A stretch of DNA of 64,000 nucleotides from Chlorella sorokiniana (Eukaryota > Chlorophyta > Trebouxiophyceae > Chlorellales > Chlorellaceae): contig CP084615.1 in NCBI GenBank assembly GCA_025917655.1, positions 1,612,001-1,676,000 of the forward strand. The letters are read 5' to 3'. Below the pieces are notes generated by a model. It had not been told where the DNA came from. It was given only the letters and a program-made list of their open reading frames with translations, and did no database searches. Made by a program: the position numbers and the translations under genes. Positions 22,701 to 33,728 of the stretch are shown piece after piece (the stretch's first letter is position 1; each line of letters begins with the position of its first letter).

Positions 22701-25700
22701 GCCACCACCATGAAATTGCCGCCGTTGGCAAGCAGCTCCACAATCTGCTGCTGGTAGCCGCGCAGGGGCTTGCTGCTGGCTTGGGCTGCGGCGGCAGCGC
22801 CAGCATCACGTTCCCTGCACGCACGCATACCTCGCATGTGCTTGAGCGGGGGGGAGGTGAGCAGCGAGGCAGGGCAGCGCTCACCACTGCGCCTGGTCTC
22901 GCTCCATCTCCTTTGCCAGCTTGATGAACTCGCCGGCTGGAGCGCGCCGCTGCCCCTGTGCATTGATGCTGCCTGGGCGCGACTTGGCATCTAAGTAGAG
23001 CTGGGCCACGACAGCAGGGCCGAACTTGATCGTCCAGCTCTGCAACAGCACATGAAGTGATGCAGGCACGGGCGCATTGTGCACGTTGCCTGATCATGGC
23101 CCTCCATGCATGTCCAGTGGGGCTGCCTTATGTCTGTCACCTGATATTTCCTTTTGATGGCAGCATTCTCCTCCTTCAGGTTATCTGCGAGGAACGCTGC
23201 AATACTGGCAGGCGCCTGGCCTTTGAACATGTTCTGGGCCTGTGCTGTCACTCTGTAGTTAATGCCCGTGGGCTGTCCGGTGATGATGGCGGAGCCTGGC
23301 TGCGCGGACGAGCCCAGCAGCTTGCCATGGGGCAGGGCCTTGCGGCCTGCTGCCGCATCCTCCTGCTGCTGGACCAGCGTGGCGAAGCAGCCGTACAGAA
23401 CAGGGACGAGGAGGCCCTCCAGCTGCTTGACCTGGATCAAGGCACGCCAAGGAGGCGAAAGAGGTCAAGGCCCTACTTTCTGCCTCACCTCCTTCCATCA
23501 CACATCACTTCCTTCCATCAAGCATCCGTCCTGGGCTACACTCACCCGCTCCCGCAGGTCGTCCAGCTCATCTGCATAGGATTCGGAGGCCGCGTTCAGC
23601 TGCTGGACGGCTCGCACCACGTGGGGCACCAGCCGGGACACCGACAGGTAATGCGTGTCATCCTCTGCCACTTCCACCGCCTGTGGTGCAGGTAGGCGGG
23701 TAGAGCCTCAGAAACGTCATGGTAAGGGGCTGAAAAGGAGAACGTGGACAGGTGCCTGAACACGCGCCCAAGAGCCCACCCATCTCACCTGGGGCAGCAC
23801 CTCCTTGACTTCCTGCGCTAGGAACCCGGCCACCCGCTCCCCGCTGGGGTCGTGTGCCCAGCAGAACTCGCGCACCTGCAGCCGGCTGATGAGGCGCAGC
23901 GCGCCGTGCAGTGCTGTCACCTGCAGAGAGGCCGGGAGGGGCAGGGAGGGGTTTAGCCCCAGAAGTCGTCAAATGGGATCATTTGTGCTTCTTGGGATCG
24001 TGAGGACGTGCAGCCACTCGTGCCTGTGTCTTGAACCGCTGGTCCGACAGCTCCACCTGCCTGCCACGTACGAGCCCCAGGCAGTACAGGTCGCGGTGGA
24101 ACACGGCGTCGTTGCGAACGTCCAGGGCGGGGTTGGGGGCAGCGAGACCCCCGGCGTCGGCTGCAGCAGGGGGCAGCGATTCTCATGATGCTACGCAGCT
24201 GTGCAGCCATAAAGAAAATGCACACAACACTAATCTTCTGCCAGGCAGGCCGTCACACAGCCGCAGCGTGCCTGCACCCTCGCGGCCTGGCCAGCAGTGA
24301 GGGAGCGGACGTGCATGTCGGCTGAGGCATCGCTGAGCAGGTCCTCCTGCAGCCCGGCCGCTGCGCTGCTGGGGCCTGCCCCTCCCGCAGGAGCAGCCGC
24401 CTGGGGCGCCTCGAAGAAAAAGCCTTGCGGGGCGGCCAGCTGCAGGGCTGGAGCCAGCTCGCCTCCAGGCAGCTGCCCAGCGGGCCAGACCCACTGCGGG
24501 GCTGCCTGCTGCGCAGCCGGTGCCATCACAGGGGCTGGCACGGGCGGAGAGCTCTCCAGTCGGAAGTGGTAGAGGCACAGGCTGGTGTCCAGCACATGCG
24601 TCACCCTGCAGCACCGGTAGGCAGGCGGTAGGCTGGCAGCCTTGAACCACGAGGTGCAAGCAAGCCTATGTGTTTACTTGTGCTGTACCTGACGCAGGCA
24701 CCCGGAGGGGCCGGCATGTCCCCAACGGTCCGGGCTGCCGACATGGCCCCCAGCCCGATGCGGCTGCCGCCAACATCCTTCTTATCCACCCTGCGCTGCC
24801 CATCCACCTGATGCCCCATACCAGCAACCTGCACCACGGATCGCTCTGCATACAACGGGCATGCCTCGCCATAAGTTTGCCACGAAAGCCACTACTTGAA
24901 AAGCCACACCATTGCACTGACAGGGTGTGCTGTTGGCGCAGGAGCCAACCTGTTGTGAGGTCCGGCATGTGCTGCAGCGTCAGCCACAGCAGGCCATCCT
25001 GCATCTGGACGGCGGTGATTGAGGTGGCGTGCTGCTGAGCTGCCTCCAGCTCCTTCATGGGCTGGAACTCAGCCACCTGCCACTGCACCGTGGCAGCACA
25101 AATGCGGGATGTGAAGAAAGAGTCAGTTGACAGGCATGGTTGGAGCAGCATGCAGCTCACCCTGAAAGCCTCAGGCAGCTGGTTGATCTGGGCCTTGATC
25201 TCCCTTCTTTGAGGGTCGTTGCGGGGCAATGCACGAGCCTGTGCAACCAGGGTGTCATGCTGCTGGCGCTGTGATGGCTGGAGGCCCAGGAAGCTGAAGC
25301 GGCGCACTGCCATGGTGGGTGCTCTCGGTAGGGGCGGGTAGAAGGTGGTGGCGTTGCCGGGGCCTTGCCCCGGAGGAAAATACAGTGCTGGTCCGGCAGC
25401 AGCCGCGCCCTGGACAGCGTTCAAGCCCTGCAGCTCTGCGGCATCTGTGCGCGGGCGCTTGGGCATCCGTGCCCGCCGAATGTCCTGCAGATCTCCCATC
25501 CTGCTGGCCATTGCGCAAATCAGAACGCCTCGCTGCTGGCCGGCTGTGAAGTGGTAGACGAGGCGCGCTCGTTCTGCCATGTATTGATGCTGCAAAACGG
25601 CCGCAGTGGCTCATCAAGTTAGCAGCAGGGTGGGCTTCCGGTGGGTGGGTGGGTTGGTACGGCGTCTGACCCCTGCCGCACCTGAGGGCTCTCATCTTGT

Positions 25701-25867
25701 CCGAGGAACGACAAGGCGCCCGAGTCCTCCAAAGTTGCCACATGCTGATCTGCCTCCGCTGAAAGACCAGGCAGCAGCAGACTTGCCGTTTCATTGGACA
25801 AACCCTGCCCTGCAAGCACGGCTGCTTGGAGGCCGAGCCAGTCAAAGTCCCCACGATCAGCTGCCAT
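19721..25867 (-). CDS. Peptidase S74-type chaperone domain fused to Dicer/RIG-I-type DECH helicase
   Basis: Long multi-exon gene. The start MAADRGDFDW (25867) splices at a CAG/GT border into QYMAERARLVYHF. An uncharacterised N-terminal third follows, including a Pro/Ala-rich linker. Next comes a short beta-type stretch (LDVRNDAVFHRDLYCLGLV) directly before an S74 intramolecular-chaperone domain. That domain has SDQRFKT (catalytic-type Ser at 24045-24047, Lys at 24030-24032), GFLAQEVKEVLPQ, HYLSVSRLVPHVVRAVQQL and a coiled coil to about 23,550. About 150 residues later the SF2 helicase begins: GYQQQIVELLANGG, Walker A APTGAGKT (near 22,690), LAPTVSLADQQ, VVVLTPEIFRGLL, the DECH box (LILDECHN, near 22,055), and GFTASP after a base slip. 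The second RecA domain has GIVFIRTR, GMSVKQQ, VATAAAEEGLNIP and QSKGRTR. The protein ends about 45 residues later with no PAZ or RNase III. Junction phases agree from the S74 domain through the DECH exon, including one GC-AG intron. Confidence 0.82.
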
Positions 25868-26013
25868 GGCGATCGATGGAAAGAGCGACCGGCCAGTTTG
25901 ATTCTAGGCAGCCTGTGCCCACAGTGAACATGGTGAACACATGCAGCTTGGGAAGAAAGCATGACACTCAAATTTCCACGAGCAGTGCCCTCTTTGCCTC
26001 CGTTTCAATCAAC
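25868..26013. promoter_or_regulatory. Short bidirectional promoter (146 bp)
   Basis: This is the only DNA between the start codons of the S74-helicase gene (minus) and the HEAT-like gene (plus). Both 5' UTRs and promoters must fit here or overlap the neighbouring exons, so the two genes may be co-expressed. Confidence 0.5.
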
Positions 26014-28027
26014 ATGGACAGTGAAGAGCTAGCCGAGCTGCAGCAGCTGGCTGTGACAGACTTCTCCCAGGCTTTGGAGGTCGGGCCTCACGAGGCCTCT
26101 GCCGTCCTCCAAAGCTACCTTCAAGAGCTGCACAACGCCCAAGAGAGCGTCCTGCTGCAACTGGCATCCGCATTCAAGCAGCATGCAGGTACAGCACTGC
26201 TCGGCGGCGGAGCGGCGCTCCCTCAGCTGATTGAACTCCAGCAACATGTCCTCCAGGTGGTCGCCCCCAGCCAGCCAGCGGTTCAGTGCGTAACAAGTGC
26301 ATGGCAAGACGCAGCTCTTGCCGTGCTGTATGGGCAGGAGGACGATGCTGCCACGGCAGCGGTGGACCGCCTGGCGGGCTGCCGCAAGCAGCTGGCGAGT
26401 CTGTTTGAGCATGCCGACCTGCGGCTCCTGCCGCCCCCCGCCAGCCACCTGCAGTGCCGCAGCATGCTGGCCTGCCTGCTCCACCTCCTCCTCAACCCAG
26501 ACCTGGCAGCAAACGTGCCAGCTGGGGCTGTGGAAACCCTGCGGCAGCTGGCAGCCCCACCGTGGTTCGGGCGCGACCTGCTGCACGCACGCCAGCAGCA
26601 GGCAGCGGCGTTTGAGGCGTTTGCAGCGGTGGTACAGCTGAGCGCAGGCCGCCACGGCATGTCGGCCTCCCAGCACCGGGCGGCCCTCGACTTCCTGCTG
26701 CTCTTCCGCCCCGCTCTGCCGGCTGTGGCGGACTTTTGGTGGGCCCACTTTACCGCCCTGCTTCACAGCGTCATTGAGCTGGCGCTGCAAGGCGGCACAG
26801 CCGTGCTGAGGCGCCCAAGCCTGCAGGGCCTGGTCCGCAGCCTGTGCTGCCGTGAGACGGCCCACATGGTGCTTCCGCTGGTGCTGGCGCACCCCGCCTA
26901 CCAGCCGGACGCCGAGGAGGCCGCCGCCGAGGAGGCCGCCCTGCACCGCCGCAAGAAGGCTGCCGCAGGTGCCGGGGGCTGCGCGCGCGGGCTGAGCATG
27001 GCGGCGGCCCTGCTGTCCTACGACGTGCCCGCCTTCCTGGCGGGGTGCTGCGAGCTGCTGTGCCCCGAGGCCCAGTGCGCCCTGCAGGCGCGGGTGCAAG
27101 TGCTGGCGGGTGAGGCGCTGCCTTGGCACGCAGGGAGGCCAACAGGCACCCCAATGACCCTTGGACCACACATCCGCCGACCCCGGCGTCATCCCTGCTC
27201 TTTCCTGCTTCTGCCCCTTGTGTAGCCATGGACCGCGCTGCCGAGGCTTTCCTGGACAGCCCAGAGGGCCAGCAGGAGGGGGCGGCGCTGCGACTGTGGC
27301 CCCGACAGCGCTGGACCGCCTGCTGGCAGCGCTGCGCAGCGACCCCAGCATCAAAGTGCGGCGGGGGCTATGAACCTGCTGAGCTCTGTGGCCGTGGCGG
27401 TGGGATCCCCCAGGAGGCCGCGCTGCTTCACGCTGTGGCGCAGCGCTGCCGCGACAAGGATGACGAGGTGCGGGAGCAGGCGTTTGCCATGCTGGCGCAG
27501 TTCCCGCGCAGCAGCCTTGTGCGCCTGCTCAGCGTGCAGGACTGGCAGGCCATGCTGGATGCCGACCTGGCCGGGCCGCTGCCTAGGCCCGGCGGCAAAA
27601 CCGGCAGCAGCAAGCAAGCGGTGAGGCGCACGGGAGCCATCCGCGCCGCCGCCACGGAGCTTCTGCAGCGCTACCTCTGCATCAGCCCGGGCAACAGGCA
27701 GGGACGAAGAACAGCACAGAGGAGCGCAAGCAGAGCCGCCAGCAGCGATGAGGAGGACCTGTGGGAGGATTCCAGTGGAGAGGAAGAGGACGAGGCGGGG
27801 TACTTGGAGCAGGATGGCACCCGGCGGCGGAGCAGCAGGAGGATGCTGCTTGGCCCGACAGGCTTCAACAGCTGGGCATCCCCCACCTGCTCAACGGCAC
27901 CAACTCAGCCGCAAGTCACCTGCAGGGTGCATGGCGCCAGGCGCTTCAGAAGCTGCTGAACGAGGAGCAGCTGGCGGCGAGCGGCATTCTGCCGGATGAT
28001 ATCCCGATATGCGATGCACACGAATGA
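26014..28027 (+). CDS. HEAT-repeat-like protein, function unknown
   Basis: First exon 26014 to about 27108 encodes an all-alpha protein starting MDSEELAELQQLAV. An intron runs to about 27227. The second part contains two HEAT-like helical hairpins: ALDRLLAALRSDPSIKVR, and CRDKDDEVREQAFAMLAQFP (typical 'DxxxxVRxxA' turn). A Ser/Glu/Asp-rich acidic stretch follows (SSDEEDLWEDSSGEEEDE), and the end is LPDDIPICDAHE at 28027. Frame changes without splice sites occur near 27,290, 27,375 and 27,840. The domain type resembles scaffold subunits of chromatin complexes such as cohesin regulators, condensin or Integrator, but I cannot place it in a named family. It shares its promoter with the S74-helicase gene. 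Confidence 0.7.
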
Positions 28028-28146
28028 AACGGTAACTGGGCGCCTTACATCCTCTTGCACAACATGAGAGCAAGGCAGACGAAAGAAGGGTTGGAATCAG
28101 CATGAGAGAGTTACAGAATGGCTTTTGTTACAGCCCAGCATCGAAA

Positions 28147-31100
28147 CTAGAACAGACTGTGCAGCCAGCTGAAACCCGGCGTTTGGCTCAGAGACAAAAG
28201 GCTGCTCTTTATCTCTGCCCAGAACCCGTTGCCGCTGCTGCTGCTCTTGCCGCTGCTACCAACGCCGCTGCCGTCGCTGCCTGCCCCTCCAACCTGGAAC
28301 TCTCGGCTGCTGCCCTCATAGGGCTTGGGGCTGCAGGCAGGGATGTGGCAGACGTGAGCTACTTCAGGCTGACGCCCGCTACACAACCAACAAGTTCGCG
28401 TTCCTGTGCTATTCATTCTTTGCTTTCAACGGAATCTCCTGCCTGCCCCCTCCCTTTGAGCTCCCACCTGCCAAACCAGGGCTTGTAGTCGCCGTAGTGG
28501 CGCAGGCAGTAGGTGCCCGCCGGCGTGCCCCGCGGCACCTCCCAGCTGACGGTGGCGTACGACAGCTCGGACAGGGCGTGGGGCCGCCCCAGCTGAACCT
28601 GGTGCTCCAGTCGGCGTCGGTGTGCACCGTCGCCCAGCTGCCGTCCGCCTCACGGCGCTCCACTGCGGCAGGGCGAGGCATCGCGGGCGGCAGCTGGGTG
28701 TAAGCGCAGCGGAACTGCGGGCCCTGACGGCTGGGCAACGCGTGCGTGCACCCCCGCTGGCTTCTGGGCAGGGAGGGCCCCCAGCCAGGCCGGCCGCCTT
28801 GCAAGGCAGCCCAGCCAGGCTGGCCATGCCCCCACCTGCGAGGAAGGTGCCCTCCGCACGGATGTTGTTGCGCGGGCAGCCTGCATGGAACACCGCCTCC
28901 ACGGTGTCGCCCGCCTGGAAGCTGCCGGGCGGCACGTCCTGCGACACGTCGCCAAACGCCTTCCCGTCTGGCACGCCGTCGGCCACCACCGGCGGCACCA
29001 GCGACCACTGCCGCGACAGCAGGTTGGGGGCGGGCCCGGGGGCACCGCCTCCCCCGCCACCATCGCGCGCGCCAGCCGCATGAACTCCTGTGGCATGGCG
29101 GGGCAGCAGGGGCAGCGGGGCAAGCGCGTTGAGTCTTGCGCAGCCCAGGGGGTGCAGGTGCACCACACTCGGTCGATGTGTGCCCCAGGCGACGCTAGCC
29201 CCCCACACACACACACCACACGCCCACACCTGTATGTACGCGTCCAGGGTGTGCTGGCCGTACAGCGTGAAGCCTCCCTCGTACCGCTGGGCGCCGTACT
29301 CCTCGGGGTGGTGATGTAGGAGGCGTAGGTGTTGGTGAGGCCGGCCAACACCAGGTGCAGGCCCTCCCCCACGCCCCCTCCACCTGCACAGGCAGGCAGG
29401 CAGGCAGCGGCGCGACGCGCTCGCTGGCGGCGCAGCGAGGGTGGCAGGAGGGCGGCTGCAGCATGGGGGCGCGGAAGGCAGGCGGGCACCCACCGTGGCC
29501 TGCACCGCGCGCTTCAGGCGGCGCCCGCCATGGTGGTGAACTCCCCCGGCACACACAGGATGACCAGGCGGCCCACGCGCAGGATCTGAGGGCGGGGCCC
29601 AGAGAGAGAAGAGGAAGGGGTGGCAAAGGGAAGGGGACGGCGCAGATGCATACGCCCACAACCAGGGGCCCTCGCCCACTGTGCGGTGCCTGCGAGCCAC
29701 AGGGCCAGGCGGTTCCCCGCTGCGGCCCACAGGCCTGGCAGGGGGACCCGCGCCACACCTGTATCTCCGTGATGTAGGGCACCCACTCGTAGGGGTAGTG
29801 CATCTCGCCTGCAGGGGGCGGGAGAGGGCCAAGGGCGCAATCGCTGGCTGGGCAAAGAGCATGCGGTGCGCATGCGGGCTGACCCACACCCCTCCCCTCC
29901 CCTCCACCCCTGACAGGCTCACCGACGTCCAACAGGATGGGCTTGGGTGCATGGCATGCCTCCTGCTCCGGCGTGGGCTTGCGGATGAAGTTGCGCACGA
30001 GGCGCCAGAAGGCCGTGCCGTTGGTGTCGCTCTGCTGGAAGTCGAAGGCGCCGGGGCCTGCGGCGGCGCCACGACGCCGGGTCCCACACAAACACTGTCA
30101 AGCAGTGGCATCGCCGCCACGGGGTTGTTCCCCCGATTGCTTCCCCTTCACCACACATCCCCATCGGCTCATCCACCACCGCGCTCACCGTCGGTGGTGC
30201 CGGCGGCAAAGGCGAAGCCCATGGCCGGCTTGCAGGTGGTGCCGCTGCGTGTGAAGTTGGTGGCGGCCACCGAGATGGAGCGCATGTCGAGGAAGGCGTG
30301 GCGGAAGTCGATGGGCCCCCAGCACCTCTCGCTCTGTGTGTGTGTGTGGGGGGCAGAGCGGCGGTGTGTGCGTGTGCATGGGGGAGGAGGCGATGAAAGG
30401 GGGGAGAGCAAAACCCGCCATGCCCATGCTTTGACTGCCAAGCCGACAAGAGAGCGCAGATGTGGGGCACCAGCATCGACTGGTGCTGCATGCACAATCG
30501 CCCCAAAGAATGACAGCGCCCCCCCCCCCCCCCACTCACCCCCAGCAGCAGCTCCCGCGCCTTGTCCGCCTGCCGCTGCCCGATGATGCGCGTGGAGGCA
30601 AAGTGGTCGGGCCAGCCGGGGCCGCGCCCGATGCACTGCTGCACGCGGCCGCCGCAGGTGGAGTGCACCGCGTCGCACGGCTCGCCCGTGTCGGTGCAGA
30701 AGGCGCCCAGGGTGTTGGGGGAGGTGTCGCCCACGTTGGCCTGGCAGAAGGCGGCCACCAGCGACGCAGACACGTTGGAGGGGCGGGGCTGCCGCTGCCC
30801 GGCCCCTGCTGCGGGTCGGGGTCGGGCGCGCGCCCCCGCCGCCCAGCCCTCCACAAAGAGCGCGGCTGCGCCCTTGTTGTCCCCGGACACCAGGCTGTTG
30901 GTGTTGTTCATGCTGGTGCCGTGCACAGGGTACCAGGAGAAGGCGCCCAGGGCGCTGGCGGGGGGCCCGGCGGGCGGGCGGCAGGGGGCGTGCGTGTTTG
31001 GAGGGAGAGCGGAGCAGGGCGGGGGGGGCATGCCGCGGTGTGCCTCCAGGCGGGGAACGCCTGATGCCAGCCTGATCCAGCCCCGAACTGCCGGGCTGAC

Positions 31101-32302
31101 AGGAGGCTTGCAGGAGGCTTGCAGGCCTGAGCAGCCTGGACCCCGCCCTGCCCGCCCACCTGCCCTCAGCGTCGTCCAGGCGCAGCAGCGTCATGCCCTT
31201 GTCGATGTCGTGGCGGTACATCGCCCGCTCCCACCCGGGGTTGAGCAGGTAGGCGGTGGGGCTGCGGTTGATGTTGCCGTCCAGCAGCTCCCCCGCAGCC
31301 ACCGACAGCGAGCCCGGCTGCAGCGACTCGTGTGCGCGCCGGATGCTGCGAGAGGGGACCATTCGTGAAGAGAGGAGGCGGGCAGCAGGCGGCAGCGTTG
31401 CAAGGGGACCGGTGTTGAGGCAAAGCCAGGGCCCATGGCGCGCAGGCTGCTACTGCGATTTGTGCATCTCTCCGCTGGGACTGATGCGCCTCTGCCCACC
31501 TAAGCACGACGCCCTCCACCAGCGCGTCAAAGGTCTGGCGGTAGAAGCCGAGGGAGGTGATGCCGTACACGACGTACTGCAGGTACCCTGCGGTACGACC
31601 GGGCAGCAGAGCACAGGCAGGTCAGCGTGCGAGGCCTTGCCAGCCAGCGCAACTGCAAGAGGCATTTGCAAGCCGCTTGTAAAGCTGCCCCGTCCGCTGG
31701 CGGGGAACACACCCGCCGGCCCCGCGTGAGTGTGTGTGCCGCTGAGCGCCACGTTCTGCTCGCTGTACAGCTCGCCGTACAGCTCCTTCAGCTTGGCCAC
31801 CACGGTGAAGGTGACGGCCTGGGAGGCCATGCCCGCGTCCATGTTGACGAAAGCGATGCGGGCAGAGGGGTCGGCGGCATCGGCGACGACAAACGCGCGC
31901 GTAGAGCCGCGTGTGGATGCCCGCAGCGTACTGCTGCGGGTTGGCGTAGCCCTGCAAAATGCAAGGAGTTGTGGGGCAGGGGTGATGCAGAGGCATGGGA
32001 GGCTGACAATGGCAGCGGCACTAGGTAGGGCGGAGGCGCAGGCCAGCATTCTAGGTACCAGCGGCGGCTGACCATGAGGTTGACGTCTGCCACCGGCCCC
32101 GTGATGTCGGCCTTGCCTGCAAAACGCCAGTTTGGGAGTTGAATTCTAGTATGAAGGGGAGCGAGGGGTGCTGGGGAGCAAGCGGAACTCGCGGGACAGA
32201 CATCTCACCTACACCGACCAGAAAACCTTGCTCGCTTGCTTCCGACATTATGAGACATATGCCCGCCAACGTGGCCGCCCACAACAGCCGTGAGGCCAGC
32301 AT
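28147..32302 (-). CDS. Neutral ceramidase
   Basis: Hydrolyses ceramide to sphingosine and fatty acid, usually secreted or on endomembranes. The start at 32302 gives a signal peptide (MLASRLLWAATLAGICL). The first exon ends GFLVGVG and joins KADITGPVADVNLMG. Family blocks follow in order: FVNMDAGM, the zinc-site LSGTHTHAGPAG, YGITSLGFYRQTFDALV, NRSPTAYLLNPGWER, WYPVHGTSMNNTN, and the nucleophile motif NVGDTSPN. After these come CIGRGPGWPDHFASTR, FRHAFLDMRSI, PGEFTTMAG, LTNTYASYITTPEEY and the C-terminal Ig-like part ending KPYEGSSREFQV. A last exon to 28147 adds a Ser/Gly-rich tail ending in a hydrophobic LHSLF. Thirteen or more exons. Several positions shift frame by one base. TTACA motifs at 28111 and 28128 fit a 3' end just past the stop. 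Confidence 0.92.
30328..30536. repeat. TG microsatellite and poly-C tract in a ceramidase intron
   Basis: A (TG)n run at about 30328-30345 passes into poly-G, and a run of about 15 C lies at 30519-30533. Both are within an intron and are places where read length errors are likely. Confidence 0.75.
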
Positions 32303-33142
32303 CCTGTGCCGACTGATCGAGTGCGGAAGCGCCTTGCCCTGCTTCCCTGCGGGCTTTCAAGAAGATTCTACCTGTGAGTCGTTCAATTGCTTCACACGCC
32401 ATGGAGATCGTTGAAGCGCCCCTATGCTCGACCCGCTGAGATGGCAACAAATCACGGCGAGGCGGCGCTCTGGACGCAGTCGTGTTGTTACAGCATGCCG
32501 ATTTCAACAGCTTGAGGAGCGTAAACTGTCATCCTAATGTGACCCAGCACACCGATCCTGTGTTGAATCCCGCTGATGCTCGATAACAACACCCAAGTTC
32601 GTCCGCTCCTGCTTCCCTGCACCAGCTGCCAATGAGCCAGGCCGTTACCCGAAACCATGCCAGCAGGGCTTATGGCTGCGGTATGTGCTGCTACAGATAG
32701 CACACTAACAAGCTGAACACGCACCAAGCGCTGTCATACAAGCATGGTCAAAGTGGCAGCATGTTCGTGATCCTTTTGCCCACGGGCGAGCCACAGGTTT
32801 TGATGTTTGGCACACCTGTTTCTTGTCAGCGTGTGGTGCGCAATAATGGCTGCCTAGAAAGACTTGCATCCGCTTATGCTGCCGCATGGGCAGTGCGTAT
32901 GCCACGCAGCGCTGTCTTGCAATGAAGGGCGGGACGGGACATGGGCGGGTGGTGCCGAGGTGGCCAATTTAACTTTTTCGTTAACCACATTTGCATCTCG
33001 GCTCTTGCTGGCAGATATTTACCTTCGCCCCTGTGCATTGTGTTCTGCCAGGGCGCACCTCAGCGACGGAACTCCTCATTGCGCCTTGTTTTTTGGCTAA
33101 GCGGCGGACCTGAAAGACTCAAACCAGGCTACAGATTGGTTG
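32303..33142. other. Intergenic, divergent promoters of ceramidase and DUF2256 genes
   Basis: About 840 bp of clearly lower GC than the exons. It lies between genes pointing away from each other, so it should hold both promoters. Short open frames on both strands show no family similarity. Confidence 0.5.
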
Positions 33143-33558
33143 ATGCGCGGAGGGAAGGGCAGAAGCGGCCTGATTTTTGGTGACGACGGACAGGTGAGGA
33201 CGGCAGGGCGGTGAGGCTGGACAGCAATTTTTGACATAAGGATAACTTTCCCTTTTGTTCCAACCACCGTCAGAGAGTCCTCGACAAGGGAGTCTGGAAG
33301 CGTTGGAAAAACTGCCAGTTCTGCCAGCAGGTAGGTGGTGAGACTTGTGAACAACCGTTTGCAAAAGCGGCTGGGTTGTGCTCTGTGTCGACCCAACCGC
33401 TACCTTCCCCACAGATTGTTGTAGAGCGAGCCAAATGGCAGGATTGCTGGGATGACATTAAGTTCTGCAGCGACCGCTGCAAGTCAGAAGCCAAGCGGTT
33501 GAAGCGGCAGCAGCAAGCCGAGGGAGCAGGCAGCAGCCAGGTCGCAGCTGGAGGTTGA
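33143..33558 (+). CDS. Small DUF2256-type zinc-ribbon protein
   Basis: Three exons, 33143-33193, 33274-33330 and 33415-33558, all with GT-AG borders and phase 0, give an 83-residue protein. Exon 2 ends with the first Cys pair (NCQFCQQ). Exon 3 has WDDIKFCSDRCKSEAKRL, the 'W..V.YCS.RCR' half of DUF2256. The family is a short, mostly bacterial and plant/algal domain of unknown function with four cysteines that could bind zinc. The basic Lys/Arg-rich and Gln-rich tail is extra. The start ATG gives MRGGKGRSGLIFGDDGQ. The four cysteines only come together after splicing. Confidence 0.75.
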
Positions 33559-33728
33559 TGAAACTCTGGTGCTGGGGCAACTGATTTGTTGCATCGCACA
33601 CACATCTTTCATTTACGGATACATAGCAGCTTTTATTTGTGACTTGCATGAAAAAATCATTCCACTTCTCGCATGCATAATGTGGCAGCCCTCCTCCTGA
33701 TCAAGGCCAGTTGGCTCACAGGCTGCAG

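Noticed and set aside
23190-23440. Hydrophobic stretch after the S74 domain (LLVPVLYGCFATLV) as a membrane anchor like that of MYRF
   Set aside because: It is only about 14 residues, continues straight from the coiled coil and is followed by a Gln/Glu-rich helix; too short and polar for a firm transmembrane call.
26029-27354. Long minus-strand open frame opposite the HEAT-like gene
   Set aside because: Shadow of the plus-strand exon. The plus strand shows a coherent alpha-helical protein with HEAT turns; the minus frame has no motif.
30328-30540. TG/poly-C runs as a recombination hotspot or telomere-like repeat
   Set aside because: Simple intronic microsatellites; no TTTAGGG-type telomere units are present.
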